From Endozoicomonas elysicola (lineage in GTDB: Bacteria; Pseudomonadota; Gammaproteobacteria; Pseudomonadales; Endozoicomonadaceae), in the NCBI RefSeq assembly GCF_000710775.1, contig NZ_JOJP01000001.1, forward strand, positions 1,441,825-1,505,824: DNA of 64,000 bases. Direction: 5' to 3'. The notes beneath the pieces were generated by a model. That model was not told the origin of the DNA. It saw only the letters and a program-made list of their open reading frames with translations, and did not search any database. Of the stretch, positions 33,906 to 42,113 are shown piece by piece. Position 1 is the stretch's first letter, and every line of letters starts with the position of its first letter. Made by a program: the position numbers and the translations under genes.

Positions 33906-34170
33906 CTAGGGGGTGTTACCAACTGGGCATACAGCCAGCCACCCATTATTTGCGCCAGACAAGGCGCGAGCTGCGTAGTATGGTTGTTCCACATGAGCAG
34001 TGAGCAACGCTGTATGGCGCAAATAATGGGTGGCCCTTCGGGTTGGTCATACAAGCACTCATGCCGTGTTGAACGCCTTGAACAGGGAACCACCATGTCC
34101 TGCGCCGTTCGCCTTGCCTGAGTGCTTGTATGACCAACTGGTTGAATGGCCAGTTGGTAACACTCCCTAG
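33906..34170. mobile_element. MITE-like palindromic element
   Basis: A 265-bp non-coding element. Its ends are 21-base inverted repeats (33906-33926 and 34150-34170) differing at one base, of the form CTAGGG-N-GTGTTACCAAC-TGG. Inside are two perfect stems: a 19-base arm at 33939-33957/34015-34033 and a 20-base arm at 34042-34061/34119-34138. The loops of these two stems are themselves partly complementary. Three bases, TAG, flank the element on both sides and could be a target duplication. No transposase is encoded. A remnant of one end lies at 27736-27768. Confidence 0.75.
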
Positions 34171-34196
34171 TAGTCATGCTGTTGTGATGGTCGGCT

Positions 34197-35063
34197 TCAG
34201 CTTTGCCATAGATAGATCGCCGCATAGGCACGCCAAGGGCGCCACTGCTCTGCCATGGTTTCAATCTGTTTTGGCTTAGGCAGTACATCGCCTTCAGCCA
34301 GACCTTTGATAATGCCAAGGTCACTGGCGGGAAAGGCATCGGGCTGGCTGAGCCCTCTCATGGCCAGATAGTGGGCAGTCCATGGGCCAATACCCGGCTC
34401 CTGCACAAGGCGATGGACAAAGTCTTCCAGTCCATTGTCGGCATTCAGTTGCAGAGCTCCGGAGGATACCCGTTTTGCCAGGTTCATCAGTGTTGCCTTT
34501 CGTGAACGGGTCAGGCCGATTCCCTCGAAATCCTGCGTAGAAAGTACTTCAGCCGAAGGGAAGAAGTGGCTGAGGCCATCCGGAAAAAGGTCACCACTGG
34601 GCTCGCCATAAGCGTGGGTAATACGGCCAGCCAGAGTGGTCGCCGCCTTAACGCTGATTTGCTGGCCCAGAATGGCGCGCACAGAGAACTCGAATACATC
34701 CCAGCAGCCGGGCAGTCGGGTTCCTGCGTACTGTTTGACTAGTGTCGTTAGTTTTGGGCTGCATGACAGCTTATGGATTATTTCTTCCATGGGAGCATCA
34801 AGATCCATCAGCTGCCGGACTTTAGAAACGATTTTGTCTTCAAGCCCCATTTCACTGATAAAGATATCCAATTGCAGGGCATCCCTGTCCGGTGCAGGCT
34901 GGAGAATCAGCCATCCCTTCACGGCTTCCAGAGTGATGGTTCTTGAATAAACATTGTCAGTCACCAGCTCCACACCGGGAATGGCCCGGTTACGAAAGAA
35001 ACCGAGCATTGCAGGCCAGTTGAAAGGGGGAGCGTAATCCAGCATCCAGGTGGTGTGGTGCAT
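34197..35063 (-). CDS. alkA: DNA-3-methyladenine glycosylase II
   Basis: A 288-residue base-excision glycosylase that removes alkylated purines. N-terminal part resembles the AlkA N domain; the helix-hairpin-helix is LVQEPGIGPWTAHYLAMRG, followed by the catalytic Asp in AFPASDLGI. RAILGQQISVKAATTLAGR is the conserved AlkA core motif. It starts four bases after the AraC-family gene stop, so the two are co-transcribed. With ada upstream in the same orientation it forms an adaptive-response cluster, although a MITE has inserted between the units. Confidence 0.92.
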   Translation of the reverse strand: MHHTTWMLDYAPPFNWPAMLGFFRNRAIPGVELVTDNVYSRTITLEAVKGWLILQPAPDRDALQLDIFISEMGLEDKIVSKVRQLMDLDAPMEEIIHKLSCSPKLTTLVKQYAGTRLPGCWDVFEFSVRAILGQQISVKAATTLAGRITHAYGEPSGDLFPDGLSHFFPSAEVLSTQDFEGIGLTRSRKATLMNLAKRVSSGALQLNADNGLEDFVHRLVQEPGIGPWTAHYLAMRGLSQPDAFPASDLGIIKGLAEGDVLPKPKQIETMAEQWRPWRAYAAIYLWQS

Positions 35064-35066
35064 AGG

Positions 35067-35915
35067 CTATATTTTCCGCTGATAGCGACCTGGGGTGATT
35101 CCCATCGCCTGTTTGAAACGTTCGATAAATGCACTCTCGCTGGAAAAACCGACACTGAGCGCAGTCGTGGCCACGGATTCTCCGAGAGCCAGCAGTCTGA
35201 GTGCTGCAACGAGACGAAGGCGATTTCGCCAGTCCCGAAACGGTATGTTGATATCCAGCTGGAAAGCCCGGGACAGTGTTCGTGTACTGATGCAAAGATC
35301 TTCAGCAAATGCTTCCAAATTTCGGTTATCTGCCGGGTTTTCGATAAGATCTCGCTCGATTTTCTGTATCCGTAGATCACTGGGTAACGGCAGGTTAATG
35401 ACTGGTGTATTGGCAAAAGACAACTGATCAATAATGACACTGATTAAACGGCCATCGGGTCCGGCTTCATCGTAATCCTTTGGTATATTGGCCGCATGTC
35501 GAAGCATTTCCCTCAGCATTGGTGAGATATCAACAAAACAACAGCTTTCGGGAGAGTGATTCAGTACCTGACTGTGCAGGAACAGACTGCGCATTTGCAC
35601 GACACCGTGCATTTTAACCTGATGAAGCGTCCCTGCTGGAATCAATACCCCTTTTTCCGGTGTTGCTACCCAGATTGAGTCGGTAGTGCGAAGGTGAATA
35701 ACGCCGGTTGATGGGTAAATTAACTGCACGCGTTCATGGTGATGCCAGCCGAGTAAATAACCGTTGGCATAGTCAACCTGCATGGGCACCACGTTCCGGT
35801 TGCTCTTTTTGATTTCATTCTCAAGAGGCAGAAATCCTTCTGGAGAGATCGGAAAGCAGCGTGTCCTGTTTTCGGTGTTTATTGGCGTATTAACAGGTAT
35901 TTTCTTTGCGCCCAT
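35067..35915 (-). CDS. AraC-family transcriptional regulator
   Basis: A 282-residue regulator. An N-terminal cupin-like sensor (residues 45-130, GWHHHERVQLIYPSTGVI and GVLIPAGTLHQV) is followed by an AraC HTH pair: residues 195-282, NLEAFAEDLCISTRTLSRAF and ALSVGFSSESAFIERFKQAMGITPGRYQ. It is followed by alkA three bases later. It is not Ada itself but shares the operon with alkA, so it may respond to another small molecule. It is divergent from dmsA. Confidence 0.87.
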   Translation of the reverse strand: MGAKKIPVNTPINTENRTRCFPISPEGFLPLENEIKKSNRNVVPMQVDYANGYLLGWHHHERVQLIYPSTGVIHLRTTDSIWVATPEKGVLIPAGTLHQVKMHGVVQMRSLFLHSQVLNHSPESCCFVDISPMLREMLRHAANIPKDYDEAGPDGRLISVIIDQLSFANTPVINLPLPSDLRIQKIERDLIENPADNRNLEAFAEDLCISTRTLSRAFQLDINIPFRDWRNRLRLVAALRLLALGESVATTALSVGFSSESAFIERFKQAMGITPGRYQRKI

Positions 35916-35991
35916 TCAATACACTCCCCCAAAAAAACACGGTTTAAACGCAAAAGTTATTTTTAGTAAATGCCATGACAACCCGGTTAAT

Positions 35992-36013
35992 AAATACGTG
36001 TGTTTGCGTATTT
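35992..36013. promoter_or_regulatory. Inverted repeat AAATACG/CGTATTT
   Basis: Seven-base arms with an eight-base spacer in the divergent region between the AraC gene and dmsA. Possible operator for the AraC or another regulator. Confidence 0.3.
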
Positions 36014-36054
36014 GTGACAAGGTACCAATGGCTTTCGGTGTTGAATCGTTATGG

Positions 36055-36113
36055 GCCTGTCGGACTTAACCGGACTTTTTCGCGGTAGATCAGAGTTAAG
36101 TCCAACAGGCTCC
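36055..36113. repeat. GGAGCCTG hairpin, copy 2
   Basis: Sixteen-base arms (36055-36070 and 36095-36110) with one mismatch, GCCTG-TCGGACTTAAC type, followed by TCC. It is related to the hairpin at 22839-22885 through GGAGCCTG-TG and a TTTTT-containing loop. It lies 26 bases before the dmsA start. Confidence 0.5.
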
Positions 36114-36138
36114 TGGATTTGGGGAAGGGATCAGCAGC

Positions 36139-38604
36139 GTGGCAGAAGACAGACATAGAATAAAAACGGCCTCTGACCGTTTTTGTGGAGATGGAATCAG
36201 CCGTCGGACATTATTGAAAAGCAGTGCCCTTGCCGGTGGCGCAGGGCTTGTGATGGCTGGCTTACCGTTCCAGAGCATTGCCAAAGAGGACAAAAAGCAG
36301 ATGCCAGACAGGCAGACCAGAGAGGTCTGGAGTTCCTGTATGGTGAACTGTCAGAGCCGCTGCCCGATCAAGTATCACGTTGAGGATGGTGTGATTGTCC
36401 GTTGTGAAACGGACAGCTCCGGTGATGATAAATACAGTGAGCACCAGGTGAGAGCCTGTCTGCGAGGTCGTTCCAGCCGGCGTCGTATTTATAACCCGGA
36501 TCGCCTGAAGTACCCCATGAAGCGTGTTGGGAAACGGGGTGAAGGAAAGTTCGAACGGATCAGCTGGGATGAGGCCTTTGATACGATCGTTGATGCCTTG
36601 AAGCGAACCAAAGCGCAATATGGCAACGAGGCAATTTATATCAATCGTGCCACAGGCCTTATGGGGGCGACACTGGCAGCATCATCCCCGCCTGCTAACT
36701 CCCAGTTTGCCCAGTTGATGAACCTTTGGGGTGGCTGGCTGAATCACTATGGTACCTACAGTACTGCCCAGATACGCTCCGCATTTCCAACCCTGTATGG
36801 CGACCGTAAAGCGAACGGCATTACTGATATTGCCAATACCCGTCTGTATGTTGTGTTTGGCCATAATCCGGCAGAAACCCGAACCGGTGGCGGCGGTGTG
36901 ATGTATCACCTGGAACAGGCGCGGAAGAAACACAGTGTGCGCATGATTGTTATCGACCCCCGTTATACCGATACCTGTCTGGGGAAAGAGGATGAATGGG
37001 TGCCGATCCGCCCCGGAACGGATCCGGCTCTGATTGCCGGCATGGCCCATGTGATGATCCGCGAAAATCTGGTGGACCAGCATTTTCTGGATACTTACTG
37101 CATGGGGTACGATCACAAGACCCTGCCAGAAGGTGTGCCAGCTAATAGTGATTATAAGTCGTATATTCTGGGCAAAGGCCCAGATGGTCTTGAAAAGACC
37201 CCACAGTGGGCTGAGCAGATTACCGGTATTCCTGCGGAGCGCATTACCAAGCTGGCTCGGGAAATCGCCATGGCCAAACCGGCACATATCACCCAGGGTT
37301 GGGGGCCGCAGCGTCAGGCCAACGGTGAGCAGAGTGCGCGCGCCATCGGCATGCTGGCCGCCCTGACCGGTAATGTCGGTATTCCGGGAGGAAACTCCGG
37401 CCATACTGAGTCGAGCTACGACAGTGGCTACCCGGGTTTCCCAGGCACCGCTAACCCGGTCAAGACCAGCATCTCGGTGTTCACCTGGATGGATGCCATT
37501 CTGGATGGCGAGAACATGACGGCTACCAATGCGGGCGTCCGTGGTAAGGATCAACTGGGGGTGCCCATCAAGTTCTTCTGGAATTATGCCGGCAATATCA
37601 TCTGTAACCAGCACTCAGATATTAATAACACCCATAAGGTTCTACAGGACGAAACCCGCTGTGAAATGATAGTGGTGATTGATAACCATATGACCAGCAG
37701 TGCACGGTTTGCCGATATTCTGTTGCCGGATGTGTCTACCGTTGAGCGTGAAGACATCGCGGTGCCAGATAACCCGGGCAATATGGATTACCGGATTTAT
37801 TGCTCTCAGGTGATTGAGCCGATGTTTGAGTGCAAAAATATTTATGAAATCTGTACTGAGCTGGCCAAACGACTGGGTATTGAAAAGGAATATACCCAGG
37901 GTAGAAATGAGTGTGAGTGGCTTAAACATATTCACGCTCTGGCCGGTGAGGCAATTCCCGGACTGCCAGCGTTTGATGAATTCCGGGAGCTGGGGATTAT
38001 CAAATTTCCGAACAGAGGGCATGCGGCAGTTGCCTTCAAGGACTTCCGGGAAGATCCGGTTAAGCATCCATTGAAAACCCCGTCGGGCAAAATCGAGATC
38101 TACTCCCAGGTTCTTGCTGAAGCGGCAGCAACCTGGACGCTGCCGGAAGGCGATGTCATCAAACCGCTGCCGGAATATGTCCGAAGCTATCGGGGATTTG
38201 ATGATCCGCTGACGAAACAGTTCCCTCTGCAGATGATTGGCTACCATACGAAATCCCGGGTTCACTCGACCTACGATAACGTTGATATCCTCCGGGAGGC
38301 TCTGCCAGACAAGCTGTGGATGAATCCTGTGGATGCAGAACAGCGTGGTCTGTTACATGGACAAAGGGTTGAGGTGTTTAACGACAAAGGAAGGCTGCTT
38401 GTACCACTGAAAGTCACAAGTCGTATTATGCCTGGCGTTTGTGCACTGCCAGAAGGTTCCTGGTACCGGCCGGATCGAATCGGTCTTGACCGGGGGGGCT
38501 GTATTAACACTCTGACTTACTGGGGGCGTCCATCGCCATATGCTAAGGGTAACCCTCAGCACACCAATCTGGTTGAAGTCAAAGCCTGGCAGAAGGGGGC
38601 CTGA
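36139..38604 (+). CDS. dmsA: Dimethyl sulfoxide reductase, catalytic subunit
   Basis: An 821-residue molybdopterin enzyme that reduces DMSO (or related S-/N-oxides) in anaerobic respiration. A Tat signal SRRTLLK (residues 21-27) sends it folded to the periplasm. The [4Fe-4S] cysteines are Cys67, Cys71, Cys75 and Cys107 (CMVNCQSRC and RACLRGRS). NHYGTYSTAQ carries the Mo-binding Ser as in DmsA. The start is GTG with GGGAAGGGA upstream. dmsB and dmsC follow at once, so the enzyme is anchored in the inner membrane. No DmsD chaperone is nearby. Confidence 0.93.
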   Translation: MAEDRHRIKTASDRFCGDGISRRTLLKSSALAGGAGLVMAGLPFQSIAKEDKKQMPDRQTREVWSSCMVNCQSRCPIKYHVEDGVIVRCETDSSGDDKYSEHQVRACLRGRSSRRRIYNPDRLKYPMKRVGKRGEGKFERISWDEAFDTIVDALKRTKAQYGNEAIYINRATGLMGATLAASSPPANSQFAQLMNLWGGWLNHYGTYSTAQIRSAFPTLYGDRKANGITDIANTRLYVVFGHNPAETRTGGGGVMYHLEQARKKHSVRMIVIDPRYTDTCLGKEDEWVPIRPGTDPALIAGMAHVMIRENLVDQHFLDTYCMGYDHKTLPEGVPANSDYKSYILGKGPDGLEKTPQWAEQITGIPAERITKLAREIAMAKPAHITQGWGPQRQANGEQSARAIGMLAALTGNVGIPGGNSGHTESSYDSGYPGFPGTANPVKTSISVFTWMDAILDGENMTATNAGVRGKDQLGVPIKFFWNYAGNIICNQHSDINNTHKVLQDETRCEMIVVIDNHMTSSARFADILLPDVSTVEREDIAVPDNPGNMDYRIYCSQVIEPMFECKNIYEICTELAKRLGIEKEYTQGRNECEWLKHIHALAGEAIPGLPAFDEFRELGIIKFPNRGHAAVAFKDFREDPVKHPLKTPSGKIEIYSQVLAEAAATWTLPEGDVIKPLPEYVRSYRGFDDPLTKQFPLQMIGYHTKSRVHSTYDNVDILREALPDKLWMNPVDAEQRGLLHGQRVEVFNDKGRLLVPLKVTSRIMPGVCALPEGSWYRPDRIGLDRGGCINTLTYWGRPSPYAKGNPQHTNLVEVKAWQKGA

Positions 38605-38606
38605 AC

Positions 38607-39227
38607 ATGGGCAAGCAATACGGATTCTTTATCGATACGAACAAATGCACCGGTTGCAACACCTGCCGGATCGCCTGCAAGGATTTTTTTGACCTGCCAC
38701 TGGGTGTGAATTTTCGACGGGTTTATGAATATGAAGGGGGGAGTTGGGCCAGGCAGGACGATGGGTGGTATCCGGATATTTTTGCCTATTACGTCTCTAT
38801 TTCCTGTAACCACTGTGAAGAACCCGCCTGTGTTTCTGCCTGTCCCACCGGTGCTATGCACAAACGGGGGGAAGATGGGCTGGTGGCGGTGAATCAGGAT
38901 ATATGCGTTGGCTGTCGTTATTGTGAGATGGCCTGTCCTTATGGTGCCCCTCAATACAACGCTGAGAAAAAGGTAATGAGCAAGTGTGATGGTTGTTTTG
39001 CTCGCATCCCCATGGGACGAAAGCCTGTGTGTGTGGAAGCCTGCCCAATGCGTGCTATTGAGTTCGATACCCTGGAAAACCTGCGTAGCAAACATGGGGA
39101 TCTGGCCGATATCGCGCCATTACCCATAGCTGAGAAGACCACGCCATCCCTGGTTATTCGGGCTAACCGTATGGCACGCCCGACCGGTGATACCAGCGGC
39201 AATCTGCAGAACCCAATGGAGGTATGA
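38607..39227 (+). CDS. dmsB: DMSO reductase iron-sulfur subunit
   Basis: A 206-residue electron-transfer subunit with four ferredoxin-type cysteine clusters: CTGCNTCRIACKD, CNHCEEPACVSACP, CVGCRYCEMACP and CDGCFARI followed by CVEACP. These bind four [4Fe-4S] centres that carry electrons from quinol (through DmsC) to DmsA. The length equals E. coli DmsB. It starts three bases after dmsA and overlaps the dmsC frame. Confidence 0.93.
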   Translation: MGKQYGFFIDTNKCTGCNTCRIACKDFFDLPLGVNFRRVYEYEGGSWARQDDGWYPDIFAYYVSISCNHCEEPACVSACPTGAMHKRGEDGLVAVNQDICVGCRYCEMACPYGAPQYNAEKKVMSKCDGCFARIPMGRKPVCVEACPMRAIEFDTLENLRSKHGDLADIAPLPIAEKTTPSLVIRANRMARPTGDTSGNLQNPMEV

Positions 39228-39229
39228 TC

Positions 39230-40033
39230 ATGGAAAATCTGTCTTTGGTCGTCTTTACGGTGCTGGGGCAGGGTGCAGCGGGCATGGCCTTTGTTCTTGC
39301 ATTACAGGGGCTTTCTCGAAAAGAGCCACCTGGCGGCAGGCTGACGGTAAGTTATAGCGTAATGATCGTGCTTCTTGGCATTGCGGGTATGGCCTCTCTT
39401 TTGCATCTGGGCCAGCCATTTCGTGCGATCAATGTTCTGGGCGGTCTGGCACACGGGTCGCCTTTGAGCTGGGAAATTGTCTCGGTGGCGCTGTTTGGAG
39501 CCATTGCTGCTTTAGTTTCCATGTTGCATATAAGGCGTCATCCACTGGCCAATAACCGGGTTTTGCAGGTTACCACTGCCATAGCAGGACTGGTCATGGT
39601 TTTTACCATGAGCCGTGTCTATAACCTGCATACAGTGGATCCCTGGTTCAGTATATGGACACCTGTTCAGTTTATGATGACCAGTCTGGTTCTCGGATTT
39701 GCCTCAGTGATTACTCTGGATGCGATGCACTCTACGGGAATGCAGTGGATGAGGGTTGGTGTAACCGTTAGCGCTCTGTTGACCTTTATGAGTATTCCAT
39801 TGTTTGTTCTGTTTCTTGGCAGTCTGCCGGGCATGACAACGATACTTGCAGATAATGGTTTAACGATGGCCCGTTGTGCCTTGCTGGCAGTGGGGGCGTT
39901 ATTACTGGGAATGCCATTGGTGAATAGAAAATATATACCTGCTTGCAGCATTGCAGGTGTGGCCTGTCTGGTCGCCTCAGAACTGGCAGGACGGGTGATG
40001 TTCTATGATCTTTTGGCCTTCCGTATTCTTTGA
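39230..40033 (+). CDS. dmsC: DMSO reductase membrane anchor subunit
   Basis: A 267-residue integral membrane protein with about eight helices that oxidises menaquinol and anchors DmsAB. Sequence features match DmsC: LVVFTVLGQGAAGMAF, HLGQPFRAINVLGGLAHGSPLSWEI and RVYNLHTVDPW. The second ATG (39230) is chosen because GGAGGT ends six bases before it; the first ATG at 39224 would abut that site. It is the last gene of the operon. Confidence 0.9.
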   Translation: MENLSLVVFTVLGQGAAGMAFVLALQGLSRKEPPGGRLTVSYSVMIVLLGIAGMASLLHLGQPFRAINVLGGLAHGSPLSWEIVSVALFGAIAALVSMLHIRRHPLANNRVLQVTTAIAGLVMVFTMSRVYNLHTVDPWFSIWTPVQFMMTSLVLGFASVITLDAMHSTGMQWMRVGVTVSALLTFMSIPLFVLFLGSLPGMTTILADNGLTMARCALLAVGALLLGMPLVNRKYIPACSIAGVACLVASELAGRVMFYDLLAFRIL

Positions 40034-40125
40034 TAAATATCAGCTCAACAGTGTTACGGCCTCCAGAGGCATTAAGATTATAATGACGTGATAACAGAAG
40101 CTGACAATAGCCACAGTGTATCAAG

Positions 40126-40160
40126 CCCCTCAGTATCTTGGATCAAGGTCTGGGGGCATT
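40126..40160 (+). terminator. Possible dmsABC terminator
   Basis: GCCCCTCAG pairs with CTGGGGGC across about 16 bases, followed by ATTAGATTTTTC. The T-run is short and offset. Confidence 0.45.
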
Positions 40161-40169
40161 AGATTTTTC

Positions 40170-40183
40170 GTGTCTCTGTGGTT
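40170..40183. repeat. Inverted piece of the CCACAGAGGCACA repeat
   Basis: GTGTCTCTGTGGTT is the reverse-strand form of the sequence at 16648-16661, with one base changed. It lies between dmsC and the DM13 gene. Confidence 0.35.
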
Positions 40184-40224
40184 TTTTCTAGCAGGCTTAG
40201 TTGCTTATTTAGTGATTGGTGAGC

Positions 40225-40704
40225 TTAGGGTTGATAGGTCCCGGAAGTAATAAACTGACCAAAAGCTTCGCACCAGATGATGACCGTATTGTATTTGGCC
40301 GGATCAATGGTTGCTGGCAGTGGGATAAGAAAGTTATCAAAGGTTTTGATATCGCCAACCCTCATCATCTCTGATTTGTGTTGGTTAAAGGCGGCTTCCG
40401 TTTCAATAAAAACCGGTGACAGGTACAGCTTGTAGTCGGGGCCGGGAGCCAGCTTGCCAGTGAAACTGATGGAATCCCTGTTAATGCTGAACTCGCCCTC
40501 TCCCCAATGGAGCTGATCACTGTCTTTCCGATCCCTGATAAACTCACCCTGGAATCGCTGGCTCTTGCGGCTGTCTTCAATAACAGAAACTGATGGGGCA
40601 TCGGGAGCAGTCAGAATAGGCAGCAGGTAAATACCGGCGGCAAAGCCTATCAGAAGGCAAAGGCAGTGAGAGACGGCTAATAACAGTAATCGAGAGACTT
40701 TCAT
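40225..40704 (-). CDS. DM13-domain membrane-anchored protein
   Basis: A 159-residue protein with an N-terminal hydrophobic segment (residues 5-31, LLLLAVSHCLCLLIGFAAGIYLLPIL) that could be an anchor or signal. A DM13 domain follows: GEGEFSI, FTGKLAPGPDYKLYLSP, IKTFDNFLIPLPATIDPAKYNTVIIWCEAFGQFI. The conserved single Cys in IIWCE is present. DM13 proteins are thought to take part in redox or surface functions; that is family knowledge. It is divergent from the RND adaptor gene. Confidence 0.8.
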   Translation of the reverse strand: MKVSRLLLLAVSHCLCLLIGFAAGIYLLPILTAPDAPSVSVIEDSRKSQRFQGEFIRDRKDSDQLHWGEGEFSINRDSISFTGKLAPGPDYKLYLSPVFIETEAAFNQHKSEMMRVGDIKTFDNFLIPLPATIDPAKYNTVIIWCEAFGQFITSGTYQP

Positions 40705-40961
40705 GGTAAAGACTCGGAAGTATTTCGGGCTTTAGTACGGTTGATTATAGGTCGGCAAAGGCACACAACTATTTATACCATCGCCTTTAACGCTTATGTT
40801 GATGAGGCCTGTGGCTATTGCAGAAGGTTGTTCACCGTTAGTTTGGAGAGAAAATAGTGTAAACTGAGTCGATTGTCCTGAATGGTTTATAACGATAATG
40901 CAGTGGAAAGCTGCTCGAATTTCCATCTCGGATAACAATAAGAAAGCGCTTTGGAGCCGTC

Positions 40962-42104
40962 ATGAGAACTATGAACTTTCGCCGCTGGTGTATTACGCTC
41001 GTTGTTTCGCTTTTGATCTTTGCCGGACTTGCCTCTTTTAAGGTACTGCAGATACGCAGTGCGATTGCCTTTGCCGAATCATTCCCTGAGCACTCTGAAA
41101 CCGTTGAATATCAGGCAGTTGATCTTGTTGAGTACACGCCTGAAGTGAAGGTGATTGGTGAAGCCGTATCCCCGCAGCGTGTCGAACTGACGAATGAGCT
41201 GCCCGGGCGTATTGTTAAGGTAGGCTTTGCCTCTGGTGGAGAGGTTCAGAAAGGACAGCTTCTGCTTCAGCTGGATACCAGTGAAGAAAGGGCTCAGCTT
41301 AAGTCAGCCGTTGCCAGGGCTGAACTGGCAAGGCTGGCTTATCAGCGGATTGCCAATTTGCGCAAAACCAATGCCGCCAGTCAGTCCCAGCTGGATGAGG
41401 CCAAATCTGAACTCAGTATAGCCAATGCGGATATTGATGCACTGAAAAGCACTATTCAAAAGAAAAAGATCGTAGCGCCATTCAGTGGTCGGGTGGGAAT
41501 TCACCGATTGGAAGCGGGTAACTTTCTTCAGGGAAGTACAGCCATTACCACGCTTGTTGGCAATCCCGGCTATATCTGGATTGATTTCAACCTGCCTCAG
41601 TTTTACAGCGATGTTGTGGTTGGCTCTCCCGTCAGAATCAGACTGCTTCAGAATAATGCAAATGTAGCGGATGCTGGTACTGGAGAGTTTGAGGGTAAGA
41701 TCGTTGCTCTGGACACGACCATTTCCTCAAGCTCCAGAAGTCGGCGCTATCGAGCTAGAGTGGACGGTGATTTACTGTCGTTTATGCATAATGCGGTGGT
41801 TGAGGTTCATGTGCCAGTAGGGGCCAGTGAAATGGTTGAAGCAGTGCCAGCTCTGGCCATTCAGCAGGACACGCTGGGGCAGTATGTATATCGGCTTGAT
41901 AAAGATCCCGATGCAGATGGGTTTCGTGCTTATCGCCAGGATATTACAACCGGTGATCGGCTGGGTGACAAGGTGGTAGTGAAGTCCGGTCTTGATCAAG
42001 GTGCTCGAATTGCCACCGTGGGGGCTTTTAAACTGAAGCCCGGCGTTCTGGTTTACGGCGGTCAGAGTGGTTCTGACCGCTCATCGACTACGTCTGTACA
42101 GTAA
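40962..42104 (+). CDS. RND efflux periplasmic adaptor subunit
   Basis: A 380-residue membrane-fusion protein. A hydrophobic N-terminus (15-30) is followed by a lipoyl half (RIVKVGFASGGEVQKGQLLLQLD), an alpha-helical hairpin (about 105-155, ARLAYQRIANLRKTNAASQSQLDEA), a second lipoyl half (KKIVAPFSGRVGIHRLEAGNF) and a beta-barrel. It resembles the MexE/AcrA-like adaptors. The transporter gene starts 10 bases later. No outer membrane factor is in the window, so a TolC-type protein elsewhere would be needed. Confidence 0.9.
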   Translation: MRTMNFRRWCITLVVSLLIFAGLASFKVLQIRSAIAFAESFPEHSETVEYQAVDLVEYTPEVKVIGEAVSPQRVELTNELPGRIVKVGFASGGEVQKGQLLLQLDTSEERAQLKSAVARAELARLAYQRIANLRKTNAASQSQLDEAKSELSIANADIDALKSTIQKKKIVAPFSGRVGIHRLEAGNFLQGSTAITTLVGNPGYIWIDFNLPQFYSDVVVGSPVRIRLLQNNANVADAGTGEFEGKIVALDTTISSSSRSRRYRARVDGDLLSFMHNAVVEVHVPVGASEMVEAVPALAIQQDTLGQYVYRLDKDPDADGFRAYRQDITTGDRLGDKVVVKSGLDQGARIATVGAFKLKPGVLVYGGQSGSDRSSTTSVQ

Positions 42105-42113
42105 GTGGGGTGA

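Noticed and set aside
33902-34339. Open minus-strand frame of about 145 codons across the MITE
   Set aside because: It runs through the inverted repeats and into alkA; its composition is explained by the element, not a protein.
36682-37614. Open 310-codon frame on the minus strand inside dmsA
   Set aside because: It is the complement of a highly conserved molybdoenzyme and has no recognisable features or ribosome site.
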